Source: Halobacillus sp. A1
Lineage (GTDB): Bacteria > Bacillota > Bacilli > Bacillales > Halobacillaceae
Direction: 5' to 3'
DNA: 64,000 bases
Assembly (NCBI RefSeq): GCF_024189295.1
Contig: NZ_JAIZEN010000001.1
Location: 434,001 to 498,000 of the forward strand
The translations under genes were made by a program, and so were the position numbers. Each line of letters begins with the position of its first letter. Within the stretch, counting starts at the first letter, position 1. This document shows, piece by piece, positions 17,454-26,159 of this stretch. The notes beneath the pieces are model-generated. The model saw nothing but the letters and a program-made list of their open reading frames with translations. It searched no databases and was not told where the DNA came from.

Positions 17454-18104
17454 TTGAAAACAGAAATGAAACAGCGTTACGAAGAATATATCGAAAAGTT
17501 CAAGCAGACAGCCCCTGAAGATGTCCAGGAGAAAATGAAAAAGGCTATTAATGAATTACAACATTCTAAAGAAGGGAAGGGACTGGAAAAAGGAGAGAAA
17601 GCTCCGGATTTTACGCTTCCCGATCCTAACGGCAACCCTATCAGTCTCTCCAACCAACTGAGCGTCGGCCCGGTCATAGTGACGTTCTATCGAGGCGGAT
17701 GGTGTCCTTATTGCAATATGGAGCTTAGAGAGTATCAACAAATATTAAGCGACATCCATGCAGCGGGAGGAGAACTGATTGCAATCAGCCCGGAGACCCC
17801 GGATTATTCTCTTTCAACCGCACAAAAGAATGACCTTCAATTTCATGTGCTCAGCGATGTAGGTAACAAGACAGCCCGTCAATTTAACCTGGTTTATCCT
17901 TTGCCCGATTACCTCGTCGATATTTATAAAGACAAAGGGTTGAACGTGGATGAGCATAATGGAGATGAAACTTGGGAACTTCCTGTCTCCGCAACGTATG
18001 TAATCGACCGGGAAGGAACAATCGTTTATGAATATACAAAAGCAGATTATAAAGATCGCGCTGAACCTTCGGAAGTCTTAGAGGTTTTAAAAGAAACGAA
18101 GTAA
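17454..18104 (+). CDS. Peroxiredoxin-like AhpC/TSA family protein
   Basis: A 216-residue thioredoxin-fold protein. After an N-terminal helical extension (about 45 residues), the fold starts at GEKAPDFTLPDPNGN and has the active site RGGWCPYCNMEL, a CPYC in place of the usual peroxiredoxin TxxC. The C-terminal part is ATYVIDREGTIVYEY. It is probably a thiol peroxidase or bacterioferritin-comigratory-like enzyme. TTG 17454 is preferred because AAGGAG lies 9 bases upstream. Confidence 0.87.
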   Translation: MKTEMKQRYEEYIEKFKQTAPEDVQEKMKKAINELQHSKEGKGLEKGEKAPDFTLPDPNGNPISLSNQLSVGPVIVTFYRGGWCPYCNMELREYQQILSDIHAAGGELIAISPETPDYSLSTAQKNDLQFHVLSDVGNKTARQFNLVYPLPDYLVDIYKDKGLNVDEHNGDETWELPVSATYVIDREGTIVYEYTKADYKDRAEPSEVLEVLKETK

Positions 18105-18112
18105 GCAGGTCG

Positions 18113-18147
18113 ACACACCTTTCTAAACTAGAAAGGTGTGTTTTTAA
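18113..18147 (+). terminator. Rho-independent terminator
   Basis: ACACACCTTTCTA pairs with TAGAAAGGTGTGT around AACT, then TTTTTA. Confidence 0.92.
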
Positions 18148-18165
18148 TGAAAGTAGGGTAGCTGA

Positions 18166-19053
18166 ATGAGACTGTATAGTGCTTTAATCGGGTTAAGTTT
18201 AATATGGGGCTTGTCCTTTGTTTTTATAAAATGGCTGTTGGATCCTGTTGGGGTTTGGGGAACGGTATTTCTAAGATGTTCAGCTGGTGCGCTGATCCTT
18301 CTTCCAATACTATGGGCGAAAAGGAAGCAGATCGTTCGACCGATTCCCTGGAAGTCATTAATATTTGTCGGGATCTTCAATGCAGGAATCCCATGGGGAT
18401 TTATAGTTTGGAGTGAAACAGAAATACATAGCAGTACAGCAGCGGTGATGAATGCCCTGACTCCTATTTGTACAGGTCTTGTCGGGTTCTTATTTTTTTC
18501 AATTGTGTTGAAAAAGCGTCAATGGGTCGGAATCGCTTTAGGTTTCGCAGGTATTCTGGTCTTAATGGAGTTTAACATATTGGAATTGTTCAGAGAAAGT
18601 TTCATCGGGATAGGAACGATGATCATAGCTGCCATATCTTATGGTTTTGCTTCCCAATTCACTAAAAAATATCTGCAAAGAACGGCAATATTATTGGTAA
18701 CTACCTGTTCATTGCTAGTGGCAGCAGTGGTAGGTTTCATTGGAATGCTTTTTACAGGGACGGTATCACAATTAAGTGGAGAGACGTTGGGTGAGCCGGT
18801 AGTATGGATTTCGATTATCGGATTAGGCTGCTTTGGCTCGGGAGTCGCTCATTTATTATTTTACTATATGGTGAAAAATGGAAGTGCTGAATTTGCGACG
18901 TCAGTTACCTACCTCATTCCAATCACTGCTATGATATGGGGATATGTGCTGCTGGAAGAACCAATCACAAGTAACTTAGTGGCCGGACTGGTGATTATTT
19001 TCATAGGAGTCTATCTTGCCACAAGAAAGCCGAAACAAGTAAAAGTTTTATAA
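18166..19053 (+). CDS. EamA/DMT-family transporter
   Basis: A 295-residue drug/metabolite transporter with ten membrane helices in two EamA repeats. Repeat 1 starts with LIGLSLIWGLSFVFIKW and contains SSTAAVMNALTPICTGLVGF; repeat 2 ends with TYLIPITAMIWGYVLLEEPI. Probably exports a small metabolite or amino acid; substrate unknown. Convergent with ykuK, leaving only 2 bases between the stops. Confidence 0.92.
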   Translation: MRLYSALIGLSLIWGLSFVFIKWLLDPVGVWGTVFLRCSAGALILLPILWAKRKQIVRPIPWKSLIFVGIFNAGIPWGFIVWSETEIHSSTAAVMNALTPICTGLVGFLFFSIVLKKRQWVGIALGFAGILVLMEFNILELFRESFIGIGTMIIAAISYGFASQFTKKYLQRTAILLVTTCSLLVAAVVGFIGMLFTGTVSQLSGETLGEPVVWISIIGLGCFGSGVAHLLFYYMVKNGSAEFATSVTYLIPITAMIWGYVLLEEPITSNLVAGLVIIFIGVYLATRKPKQVKVL

Positions 19054-19055
19054 TT

Positions 19056-19577
19056 CTACTTTGTGTATTTATTGGCATAACTGCTCGCCGTGATAGAATC
19101 GGGTTTGATTTTAGGTTCGAATCCCAACGATTCGATACGTGCCATCATTTCATTTACATACAGACGCGTGCGGTTACGGTCGCCCGCCCCGATATCTATA
19201 TGGCCTTCCATCGTAAAGCTGGCATCTTTATATATATAGGGGAGAATAACTTCAACTAACTGATCAATTTTTTCTTCTGTGAATAGTGAGGCGATTTCCT
19301 CCGTCAAAGACGTTTCATAAGAAATTCTTTCATGTAAAACTTTCATAGTTCGCGGCACGATTTTCTTTCTGAAGCATGCCCATGCCCCTTTTCCTACCCT
19401 GTGAATCACAATGCCGGTAATAAAAAGGGTGTGACCGGGGTGAATTTGTGAATCGGTTCCGAGCATCAACTTATAATGACCATATGGATCTTCCTTCATG
19501 AAAGATTCAATATGGGAAAACACCTCATCAAACGTCATTTGGGAACAGGAGACATTCTGAAAGGATATAGGTTCCAT
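19056..19577 (-). CDS. ykuK: RNase H-like YkuK-family protein (DUF458)
   Basis: A 173-residue protein of the YkuK/DUF458 family with a predicted RNase H-like fold. Conserved parts are YKLMLGTDSQIHPGHTLF near residue 35, the basic FRKKIVPR and the acidic HIDIGAGDRNRTR. The biochemical role is not established. ATG 19577 lies 7 bases after AAGAGGA. In B. subtilis ykuK belongs to a stress-regulated neighbourhood; nothing adjacent here links it to a pathway. Confidence 0.85.
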   Translation of the reverse strand: MEPISFQNVSCSQMTFDEVFSHIESFMKEDPYGHYKLMLGTDSQIHPGHTLFITGIVIHRVGKGAWACFRKKIVPRTMKVLHERISYETSLTEEIASLFTEEKIDQLVEVILPYIYKDASFTMEGHIDIGAGDRNRTRLYVNEMMARIESLGFEPKIKPDSITASSYANKYTK

Positions 19578-20200
19578 CATTTGTCCTCTTTTCAAGTGGA
19601 GTAAGTGTACTCATCTAATATAGTGTATTCTTAATATTCCCTGTATGTTCAATATTAAAAAGCGACGTCCAACGTGTTTTGAGTAAGAAAAGGAGACTTT
19701 AGCGGTTTGCGGGAAATCTGATTGCTTTTCTGCGGGAGGCTGCCACGCTTATACATGATTAGCAGGCTTGGCATGCAATCAGGGAAGTGAGCAAAGAAGA
19801 GGCTCTGTTAGCTATAAATGTCTTTTTTGTTTGGCTATGTTATAGGTTGTTGTTGATATTGATAAGTGTTATTCAACAATATGGCAGGATAGTGGAAGAC
19901 TTGATTTCAAGATAATCTCGGTTCGTTGCCCTATTAAGAGTCAGGGGTGGTTGGGAAGCTACTGGCTTCCCAACCACCCCATTCGATAGAAGAGAGAAAC
20001 GAACCCTCGCGTTAAAAATTGAGCGACTTACCGATTCCTACCCAATGATAATAATGTATTTTGCCTCAAATTTATTAATAAGAGACCTATATTAAGACAA
20101 TCAGTAGGCTATCATCAAAGTTCGCTTATCTTGAAGGGATAATGCCGTAACCAATTTTTTTCTGTGTTCTTAGATCCTGAAGTACTGTCATAAGAGTAGT
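19578..20200. other. Gene-free intergenic DNA
   Basis: No frame with a ribosome binding site was found. The stretch has GC-rich patches (TTTGCGGGAAATCTGATTGC, GCGGGAGGCTGCC) and a GTTCGTT/AACGAAC pair flanking the strong hairpin at 19944-19980. It looks like decayed repeat material related in style to the elements at 20201-20630. Confidence 0.6.
19944..19980. repeat. Perfect 16-bp stem hairpin without T tract
   Basis: GGGGTGGTTGGGAAGC (19944-19959) is the exact reverse complement of 19965-19980, with loop TACTG. Neither strand has a T run after it, so it is not an ordinary terminator. The nearest genes are over 360 bases away on either side. Confidence 0.85.
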
Positions 20201-20411
20201 GTCCGTTTTACTAATTATCGCAAAGAGCTCCGGGAAATTGCGAGACTCCTGTGGGAACAAAGTGCTTGGTGATGCCCCGCAGAGCGTTAGCTCGAGGAGA
20301 CTCACCGCGCTCCCACGGAAAGCGAGTGATTTCCCGGAGCTATAAACGCTGTCCATCATAACGGAAACAGCGCTTACATCTAGAAACTTATTCTTCCACT
20401 ATAGGGAGCTT
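20201..20411. repeat. Intergenic hairpin repeat, copy A
   Basis: About 210 bases closely matching 50985-51196. The core is bounded by a perfect 13-bp inverted repeat: AGCTCCGGGAAAT (20226-20238) and ATTTCCCGGAGCT (20329-20341). Inside are GAGACTCCTGTGGGA and TCCCACGGAAAGCGA, which can also pair. The right flank CATAACGGAAACAG and CTTCCACTA are shared with copy B. From memory, such GC-rich elements are dispersed in Bacillaceae intergenic DNA. An open frame across it is not a gene. Confidence 0.85.
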
Positions 20412-20504
20412 ATATGAATATCAACACGGAACTTTAACAAAGCCTTTTGTTTAAATAAACCTCCCTCATACGGAAGATCGGTTTCGTTAATTTTGTTTAG
20501 AGAA

Positions 20505-20630
20505 ATGGGGTCCTGAAAATGGATCGCTTTCCGCGGGGATAACGGCAAGCCTCCCTGAGCAATAAAGCTCTCCGGGGTCTTGCCAGTCTAACCATTCCCG
20601 CAGGCGTCTAACCATTCCCAAGACCCCATT
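20505..20630. repeat. Intergenic hairpin repeat, diverged copy C (reverse orientation)
   Basis: Bounded by AATGGGGTC and GACCCCATT. Read on the minus strand it has the same order of blocks as copies A and B: CCTGCGGGA, GACCCCGGAGAGC, GGAGGCTTGCC and CCGCGGAAAGCGA. It also carries a direct duplication of GTCTAACCATTCCC at 20586-20599 and 20607-20620. The rest of 20631-20834 has nothing I can name. Confidence 0.65.
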
Positions 20631-20834
20631 ACCAGGATGTCTGAAACGAAAACATCACATAAAGGGAGCATTGTGGAATAGGCTCTACCATAGTAGTTTG
20701 ATTGGTAGTTTTACCTTGTTATATAGGATTGAATAGAAATGATTAAGGAAACATTTCCCGGAGAGCCGCTAGCTCCAACTACGATTCCGGAATCAAACTT
20801 TCACCAACTTTAAAAAACACAACGCTTGCCATAA

Positions 20835-21071
20835 TTAAAATACAAATATCCACATCAGTATGATTGAAATGATGAATGTAATGGTGTAGATCATAGTTAA
20901 TAATCGTACACTGGAATCTCTTACAGGACGATCTTCTTTTAAGCTCGTAAGCTCATCTGTCGTTGAATCATCTTCTTTTTCTTGCCTCACCAAGTCACGT
21001 GCTACGTTAATCGTTCCAAACAGCGCAATCAAACAAACGATGATGATGATGGCATAATAAATAGGATACAT
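20835..21071 (-). CDS. Small two-TM membrane protein, unknown function
   Basis: A 78-residue protein: N-terminal helix (YPIYYAIIIIVCLIALFGT), a charged cytoplasmic-type loop (RQEKEDDSTTDELTSLKED) and a C-terminal helix (MIYTITFIISIILMWIFVF). ATG 21071 follows AAAAGGGG by 9 bases; an ATG at 21101 has no site. It lies 75 bases downstream of the MFS gene on the same strand and may be its last operon member. Confidence 0.7.
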   Translation of the reverse strand: MYPIYYAIIIIVCLIALFGTINVARDLVRQEKEDDSTTDELTSLKEDRPVRDSSVRLLTMIYTITFIISIILMWIFVF

Positions 21072-21145
21072 ACCTGGGCGCCCCTTTTGAATGGGTTTCA
21101 TTACATCAATTTTATCATGATTTCAGTTCAAGGCGAAAATATGGA

Positions 21146-22621
21146 TCAAGAAGAAGCTTCACTTACATCGCTGGGACGTGCCCGCTTCACGAACAAGGAA
21201 AGGACAAATCCTAATAGTGCTACAGCAAATGCAACGAAATAGACAAGCTCTACCCCAGCCACTGTGGCTTGGGTCATTGCACTTTCAGAAGCTGGGTTTT
21301 CAGCGTTTTGAAGGAAGCTCTCCTCCCTTGAAGTTAGTATACTTATGAAGACGGAAACACCGATAGCGCCTGAAACAGGCTGCAACGTATTCATGATTGC
21401 TGTTCCATGTGGATAAAGCCGCTTCGGTAACTGATTTAAACCATTTGTCTGTGCAGGCATCATGATAGCTGAAACGGAAAGCATCAAGAACATATAGGTG
21501 ATCACGATGATGTAAATAGGAGTATTTGTTCCTACCTGGCTGAGCGAGAACATGGTCAACGTCAACACGAAAGCAGCAGGGATAATCAACCTTCTAGGAC
21601 CGAATTTATCAAATAGCTTTCCCATCACAGGTGACATCAGTCCGTTTAGAAGCGCTCCGGGCAATAGGATCAGTCCTGCTGTTGCAGCAGTTAATGCAAG
21701 CGGACCCTGCATAAACATTGGTAATATGATTTCAGAAGAAAACATCGACATCATTACAATGATGAACATGACAAGTGCAATAGAATACATCGGGTACTTG
21801 AAAACACGCACATCGAGGAGTGGATCATCAAGTTTCAATTGTCTTAAGGTGAAGAAAACGAGAGATAACGCCCCGGCTATAATAAAGCTGAACACTTGCG
21901 GTTCAAGGAAACCCGCTTCACCTTCACCTGCGAAGCTGAACCCTAGCACAACTCCTCCAAACCCTACTGTAGAAAGCAGGAGAGATAGTAGATCGATTTT
22001 CGGCTTCGTCACTTCTCCTACATTCCTTAAGTACTTATATCCGAATAGGATAGAAAAGACAGCAAAAGGAATGACCGTAATGAATAAAAATCTCCATCCT
22101 AAGTATTCCACAATTATTCCGGATAAGGTCGGGCCAATGGCGGGAGCGAACATGATGACCAGTCCGACTAATCCCATGACAGACCCGCGACGTTCAGGCG
22201 GAAAGATGAGAAGAAAGGTATTGAAAATAATCGGAATCAGCAGTCCAGTACCGACCGCTTGAATCAGACGTCCCGCCAGTAAAAAAGAAAAAGTGGGTGC
22301 AACAGCACAAAGTACTGTACCTATTGTGAAAATGGACATTGTTCCGATAAACATTTGACGCGTTGTAAAAGTCTGCAGTAAAAATGCGGAGACGGGAATC
22401 AATATTCCCATAATTAGCATGAACCCCGTAACCATCCATTGGACAGTTGGAGCATTTATTTCAAAAACCTCCATTAAGGATGTCAAAGCTATATTTAATA
22501 AAGTCTCATTCAAAATAGCAAAAAACGCACCGATAATCAGGGAAAACATGACCGGCTTTACGCTGAAATTAGGGTCGTCTGCTAAAAATTCATATTGCTC
22601 TTCTGTTGTATTTCCTTCCAT
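21146..22621 (-). CDS. MFS multidrug exporter, DHA2 (EmrB/QacA) type
   Basis: A 491-residue transporter with 14 predicted membrane helices. DHA2 features are TVQWMVTGFMLIMGILIP (motif D1 region), GRLIQAVGTGLLIPIIF (motif A/B region), and motif C in GLVIMFAPAIGPTLSGII. It probably expels drugs or lipophilic compounds by proton antiport; closest style is LmrB/YhcA-like. The start ATG at 22621 has AAAGGAGA 8 bases upstream. No linked regulator is visible. Confidence 0.93.
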   Translation of the reverse strand: MEGNTTEEQYEFLADDPNFSVKPVMFSLIIGAFFAILNETLLNIALTSLMEVFEINAPTVQWMVTGFMLIMGILIPVSAFLLQTFTTRQMFIGTMSIFTIGTVLCAVAPTFSFLLAGRLIQAVGTGLLIPIIFNTFLLIFPPERRGSVMGLVGLVIMFAPAIGPTLSGIIVEYLGWRFLFITVIPFAVFSILFGYKYLRNVGEVTKPKIDLLSLLLSTVGFGGVVLGFSFAGEGEAGFLEPQVFSFIIAGALSLVFFTLRQLKLDDPLLDVRVFKYPMYSIALVMFIIVMMSMFSSEIILPMFMQGPLALTAATAGLILLPGALLNGLMSPVMGKLFDKFGPRRLIIPAAFVLTLTMFSLSQVGTNTPIYIIVITYMFLMLSVSAIMMPAQTNGLNQLPKRLYPHGTAIMNTLQPVSGAIGVSVFISILTSREESFLQNAENPASESAMTQATVAGVELVYFVAFAVALLGFVLSLFVKRARPSDVSEASS

Positions 22622-22881
22622 ATATATAATCTCCTTTTCCTGTGTGTTCACAATAGACCATTATATAGTAAACAAACGTATAATATGAAGGATTTGCTCA
22701 CACTTGATTTAACTCTTTTCAAGCATCTTGCAGATTTATTGGAAGGAAAAGCTCGTTGCACGGGAACAACCCTAACGACCCGCTTTGTGTGAAATCGCTT
22801 AAATAGGAGTGTATTTCTTTATCATACATAGTTAAGTAACCTCAGCTTTTTATCGAAATATATTAAGCGATTGCCACAGTC

Positions 22882-24564
22882 TTACATTTCTTCTGGAGCT
22901 TCAATCCCTAACAAGGATAGACCTTGTTTTAAAACAAGGGAAAATCCATAAACTAATGTTAATTTTGCATCTTGCTGCGCTCCCTGTAAAATTTTTGTGT
23001 GCGTATAATATTGATTGAAGGTTTTAGCTAAATCGAGCAGGTATTTGGCTATTTGGCTGGGATCATACTCTTTGTATGCTTTAGCTGTAGCTTCAGGAAA
23101 TTTACGAATTTGTTTAATAAGGCTCCAAGCCTTTTCATCTGATAGAAAAGGGGTGCTTGCGTCAGCTTTGAAATCTCCCTTCTGTAAAATAGATTGGGCG
23201 CGAACATAAGAATATTGCAAATAAGGAGCGGTGTTTCCTTCAAATCTAAGCATATCCTCAATAGAAAACTCGACATCGTTTCGGCGGTCCTGCTTTAAGT
23301 CGTGGAAAATAACGGCTCCGACGCCTACTTGTCTGGCCACAGTTTCTTTATTTCTAAGGTGAGGATTTTTCTCTTCAATACTGTCACTTGCCTGTTGGAT
23401 GGCTTCCTTCAAAACATTTTCTAATAAAATCGTTTTCCCTTGGCGCGTAGACATCTTCTTGCCATCCTGCAGCATCATTCCAAAAGGGATATGCTTTACA
23501 TTTTGCGCCCAGTTGAAACCGAGCTTGTTTAACACATGCTTGATTTGGGAGAAGTGCAGTGATTGCTCATGACCTACTACATAAAGAGCTTCATCAAATG
23601 AATAACTGTTGAAGCGATCGATCGCTGCTGTTAAATCACGTGTTGCATAAATGGTTGTTCCATCACTTTTTTTGATAAGGCATGGAGGTATTCCTTCCTC
23701 GTCCAGTCTTACCACCTTGGCCCCATCAGAATCCTCTAATAATTGATGTTCCTTCAGCAATTCGACGGTGGAGTCCATCTTATCGTTGTAATAGGCTTCT
23801 CCACGCGTGAGGTCGAATTCAATTCCGAGCAGCTGATAGATCTTCTCGAATTCTTCTAATGAGACTTCCTTAAACCATCTCCATAATCTTAGTGCTTCTT
23901 CATCTTGCTGTTCTAGTTTTTTGAACCATTGACGCCCTTCGTCAATCAACTCGGCGTTGTGTTTGGCTTCTTCATGGAATTTTACATATATCTTTGTCAA
24001 TTCAGCTAATGGGTTTGCGCGTATCTTTTCTTCGTCACCCCAATTCTTATAAGCAGACAGTAATTTGCCAAATTGAGTTCCGTAGTCTCCGATATAATTG
24101 ATTTTTACGGTTTCGTATCCGCTGTTCGCTGCTAAATTGGCGAGCGAATTTCCGATAACAGTAGATCTTAAATGCCCCATAGAGAATGGCTTAGCAATGT
24201 TTGGTGCGGATAGATCGAAAACGACTGTTTTTCCTTCGCCAAAAGTATGTTTGCCATAGTTCTCTTGCTCGGTAAGAATTTGCTTGAGTGTATGCTCAGC
24301 CATGAACTGCTGATTCAGAAAGATGTTGATGTATCCTCCGACGGGTTGAACGTTCTCAAATAAATCATGCTTCAATTGTGGTGCAAGTTCGCTCGCCAGG
24401 TCTTGAGGCGACTTGCGTAAGGCTGGTGAGAGCTTGAAGCATGGGAACGCCAAGTCCCCCATTTTTTCCTGCTTCGGTGTTTCTATGTGTTCATATACCC
24501 AGTCACGACTGAATTCTTCCCCGAGGATTTGCGATAATTGCAGGGCGAGTACGTGTTTTTCCAT
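22882..24564 (-). CDS. argS: Arginyl-tRNA synthetase
   Basis: A 560-residue class I aminoacyl-tRNA synthetase, about the usual length. The HIGH-type signature is FSMGHLRSTVIGN after SAPNIAKP (about residues 118-137), the KMSKS-type loop is KKMSTRQGKT, and the C-terminal DALR anticodon-binding domain contains GNTAPYLQYSYVRAQSI. An N-terminal ArgRS tRNA-binding domain covers about the first 85 residues. AAGGAGG lies 8 bases before the start. Expression is under an arginine-type T-box leader directly upstream. Confidence 0.97.
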   Translation of the reverse strand: MEKHVLALQLSQILGEEFSRDWVYEHIETPKQEKMGDLAFPCFKLSPALRKSPQDLASELAPQLKHDLFENVQPVGGYINIFLNQQFMAEHTLKQILTEQENYGKHTFGEGKTVVFDLSAPNIAKPFSMGHLRSTVIGNSLANLAANSGYETVKINYIGDYGTQFGKLLSAYKNWGDEEKIRANPLAELTKIYVKFHEEAKHNAELIDEGRQWFKKLEQQDEEALRLWRWFKEVSLEEFEKIYQLLGIEFDLTRGEAYYNDKMDSTVELLKEHQLLEDSDGAKVVRLDEEGIPPCLIKKSDGTTIYATRDLTAAIDRFNSYSFDEALYVVGHEQSLHFSQIKHVLNKLGFNWAQNVKHIPFGMMLQDGKKMSTRQGKTILLENVLKEAIQQASDSIEEKNPHLRNKETVARQVGVGAVIFHDLKQDRRNDVEFSIEDMLRFEGNTAPYLQYSYVRAQSILQKGDFKADASTPFLSDEKAWSLIKQIRKFPEATAKAYKEYDPSQIAKYLLDLAKTFNQYYTHTKILQGAQQDAKLTLVYGFSLVLKQGLSLLGIEAPEEM

Positions 24565-24584
24565 GAAAAGACCTCCTTAAAATA

Positions 24585-24820
24585 AAAAAAACCCCGTCTC
24601 AAAAAAGAGACGAGGTATTTGCTCGCGGTGCCACTCTTATAGCTACTGGGGTAGCCACTCGAAGTTGATAACGGGGGTCTTCCCCGGCTTTGTCCTACTT
24701 ATATTTCAGACTAGCTTCTTCAAAGTCCGGTTCACTCATTATCAGCTGTCAGGCTCCCACCGTCCCTGACTCGCTTAAAGCCGTTAATCAGTTACTCTCT
24801 TTTTCACAGAATTTAAGTAT
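24585..24820 (-). ncRNA. T-box leader (arginine specifier) of argS
   Basis: On the minus strand: stem I begins AGAGAGTAACTG, with the distal AG-bulge/loop pair GGGACGGTGGGAGCC. The T-box core AGAGTGGCACCGCGAGC (24624-24640) and a terminator (CTCGTCTC, then GAGACGGGG and a T run at 24585-24616) follow. The specifier loop has AGTA opposite GAA, and CGG followed by A at 24729-24726 fits an arginine specifier. The variable T-box base is C, expecting discriminator G on the tRNA. Uncharged tRNA-Arg should allow argS transcription. Confidence 0.92.
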
Positions 24821-24827
24821 TGAGAAA

Positions 24828-24856
24828 ATTATAGCTGAGTGGTCAAAGGAATGCAA
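24828..24856 (-). promoter_or_regulatory. SigA promoter of the T-box/argS transcript
   Basis: On the minus strand TTGCAT (24856-24851), a 17-base spacer and TATAAT (24833-24828) stand just before the T-box leader. Confidence 0.8.
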
Positions 24857-24888
24857 GAGTAGGAATATCTTTCTTGTCATTGCCCACT

Positions 24889-25440
24889 TTAACTAATAGG
24901 AGGGTAAGATGTTGCGTTTCTCCTATAAAGGTAGATCGACCCGTAAGTTACTTTTGATTCAACCGGCCATATTAAAGATGGATTCCAGTCGGGCATGGCA
25001 AAACAGTTTGATATTAAGGTTGTAGGTTCATGCTGCAATTTCACCTGCAGACGATCCATCGCTTTAGGATATAAATAAGTATAGAGCAAGTCGTACGTAT
25101 ATAATTGTTCGTTCATAAAATCGGTCTTCTTAATGATGACGTTCTTTCTCGGCTGAACTATCTTTCTGATTTTTAAAAAGAGCCAGGGGATGGTCGCCGT
25201 TTCGTAAGCAGTCACTTTAGCATCGGGAAATTGTTCAGCTAATGAAAATGCCATCGTTCCAAATCCAGCACCCAAATCAGCGATTGTGGAAGGGTTCATT
25301 GGCTGAGCGATTTGAAGGGCAGCGGTTTTCTCTTTATTTGTAGTGGGGGTAGGAGTAATCCCATTCCTCGCCGAGTCTATAAGAACAAGCAAAACAATCA
25401 AGATCATTGCCCCAATTACAGCAATAGTTAGGATAGTCAC
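24889..25440 (-). CDS. Membrane-anchored class I SAM-dependent methyltransferase-like protein
   Basis: A 183-residue protein with one N-terminal membrane helix (TILTIAVIGAMILIVLLVLI) and a Rossmann-type methyltransferase domain: motif I is IADLGAGFGTMAFSLA and an acidic residue follows in VTAYETATIPWL. Its short length means only the core fold is present. Substrate unknown. GTG 25440 is 6 bases after AAAGAGGTGA and is preferred to GTG 25449. It ends 33 bases before the argS promoter. Confidence 0.8.
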   Translation of the reverse strand: MTILTIAVIGAMILIVLLVLIDSARNGITPTPTTNKEKTAALQIAQPMNPSTIADLGAGFGTMAFSLAEQFPDAKVTAYETATIPWLFLKIRKIVQPRKNVIIKKTDFMNEQLYTYDLLYTYLYPKAMDRLQVKLQHEPTTLISNCFAMPDWNPSLIWPVESKVTYGSIYLYRRNATSYPPIS

Positions 25441-25524
25441 GTAAATCACCTCTTTTATTTAGTATAAGTCATGAAATGATCATCTGGAAGAGATAGTTGT
25501 TACAATAGGAAAGAGGTGAAATCA

Positions 25525-25848
25525 ATGGAAAAAGCTTATTCTATAGAAGAAGTGCGTAAACATGTGAGTCAAAAAGCTCTGTCGCTCGTTTATATATCCC
25601 AGCCAGGATGTTCCGTTTGCCATTCTCTGCTTCCCCAGGTGGAAGAATTGCTGCAGGACTTCCCTCATGTAGATCCGATCCACGTCGATAGTAGAGAGGT
25701 AAAGGACATAGCGGGAGAATATACAGTCTTTACGGTACCAGTCGTCATCTTGCTATCTGGAGGTAAAGAACTTGCAAGAATGGCTCGTTTTGTACCAATC
25801 GGAGACCTAAGACAACAATTAAATAAATATAGTCGTTTCATACAATAA
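25525..25848 (+). CDS. Thioredoxin-family protein with CSVC active site
   Basis: A 107-residue thioredoxin-fold protein. The active site is QPGCSVCHSL near residue 30, and the conserved cis-Pro is in FTVPVVILLSGG. It resembles the small YtpP/YdbP-type thioredoxins of Bacillus. No signal peptide, so cytoplasmic. ATG 25525 follows GAAAGAGGTG by 5 to 6 bases. Divergent from the methyltransferase gene. Confidence 0.9.
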   Translation: MEKAYSIEEVRKHVSQKALSLVYISQPGCSVCHSLLPQVEELLQDFPHVDPIHVDSREVKDIAGEYTVFTVPVVILLSGGKELARMARFVPIGDLRQQLNKYSRFIQ

Positions 25849-25877
25849 GGCCTTCTTTTGAATGAGGGTCTTTTTTT
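25848..25877 (+). terminator. Weak Rho-independent terminator
   Basis: AGGCCTTC and GAGGGTCT pair with some G-U pairs, followed by seven T. The rest of the 25849-26159 spacer holds only the proH promoter. Confidence 0.6.
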
Positions 25878-26075
25878 GTGCAAAAATCGCTTCATGATGC
25901 AATTTTTAGAAAATTCCGACCGATAAAAAATAATCATTTTCAGGAAATTCAATCTCTGTATAGGCGCGTGAGTAGTGATTATTTGCTATGAGAAGCGATG
26001 AAGCGGAAATATCTCGCTAAGAAACCGTTTACACTCACTAATTGGACGATATAGACATGACATGCAAAATAACCC

Positions 26076-26103
26076 TTGATTCAGTTTTTACTAGTGTTAT
26101 TAT
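26076..26103 (+). promoter_or_regulatory. SigA-type promoter of proHJA
   Basis: TTGATT (26076-26081), a 16-base spacer and TATTAT (26098-26103), 57 bases before proH. There is no T-box in the spacer, which sets it apart from biosynthetic proline operons and fits osmotic control. Confidence 0.65.
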
Positions 26104-26159
26104 GAAAAACGTCATGAATTGAGCGAACAAAAAATGCGAACGGGAGAGATGTCACCCAA

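Noticed and set aside
20126-20359. Open frame of 77 codons on the minus strand
   Set aside because: It lies inside hairpin repeat A; there is no ribosome binding site and the frame is broken in copy B.
25849-26159. T-box or SigB promoter before proH
   Set aside because: No UGGNACCGCG-type core is present, and GTTTAC-N11-GGACGA is too far from the SigB consensus.
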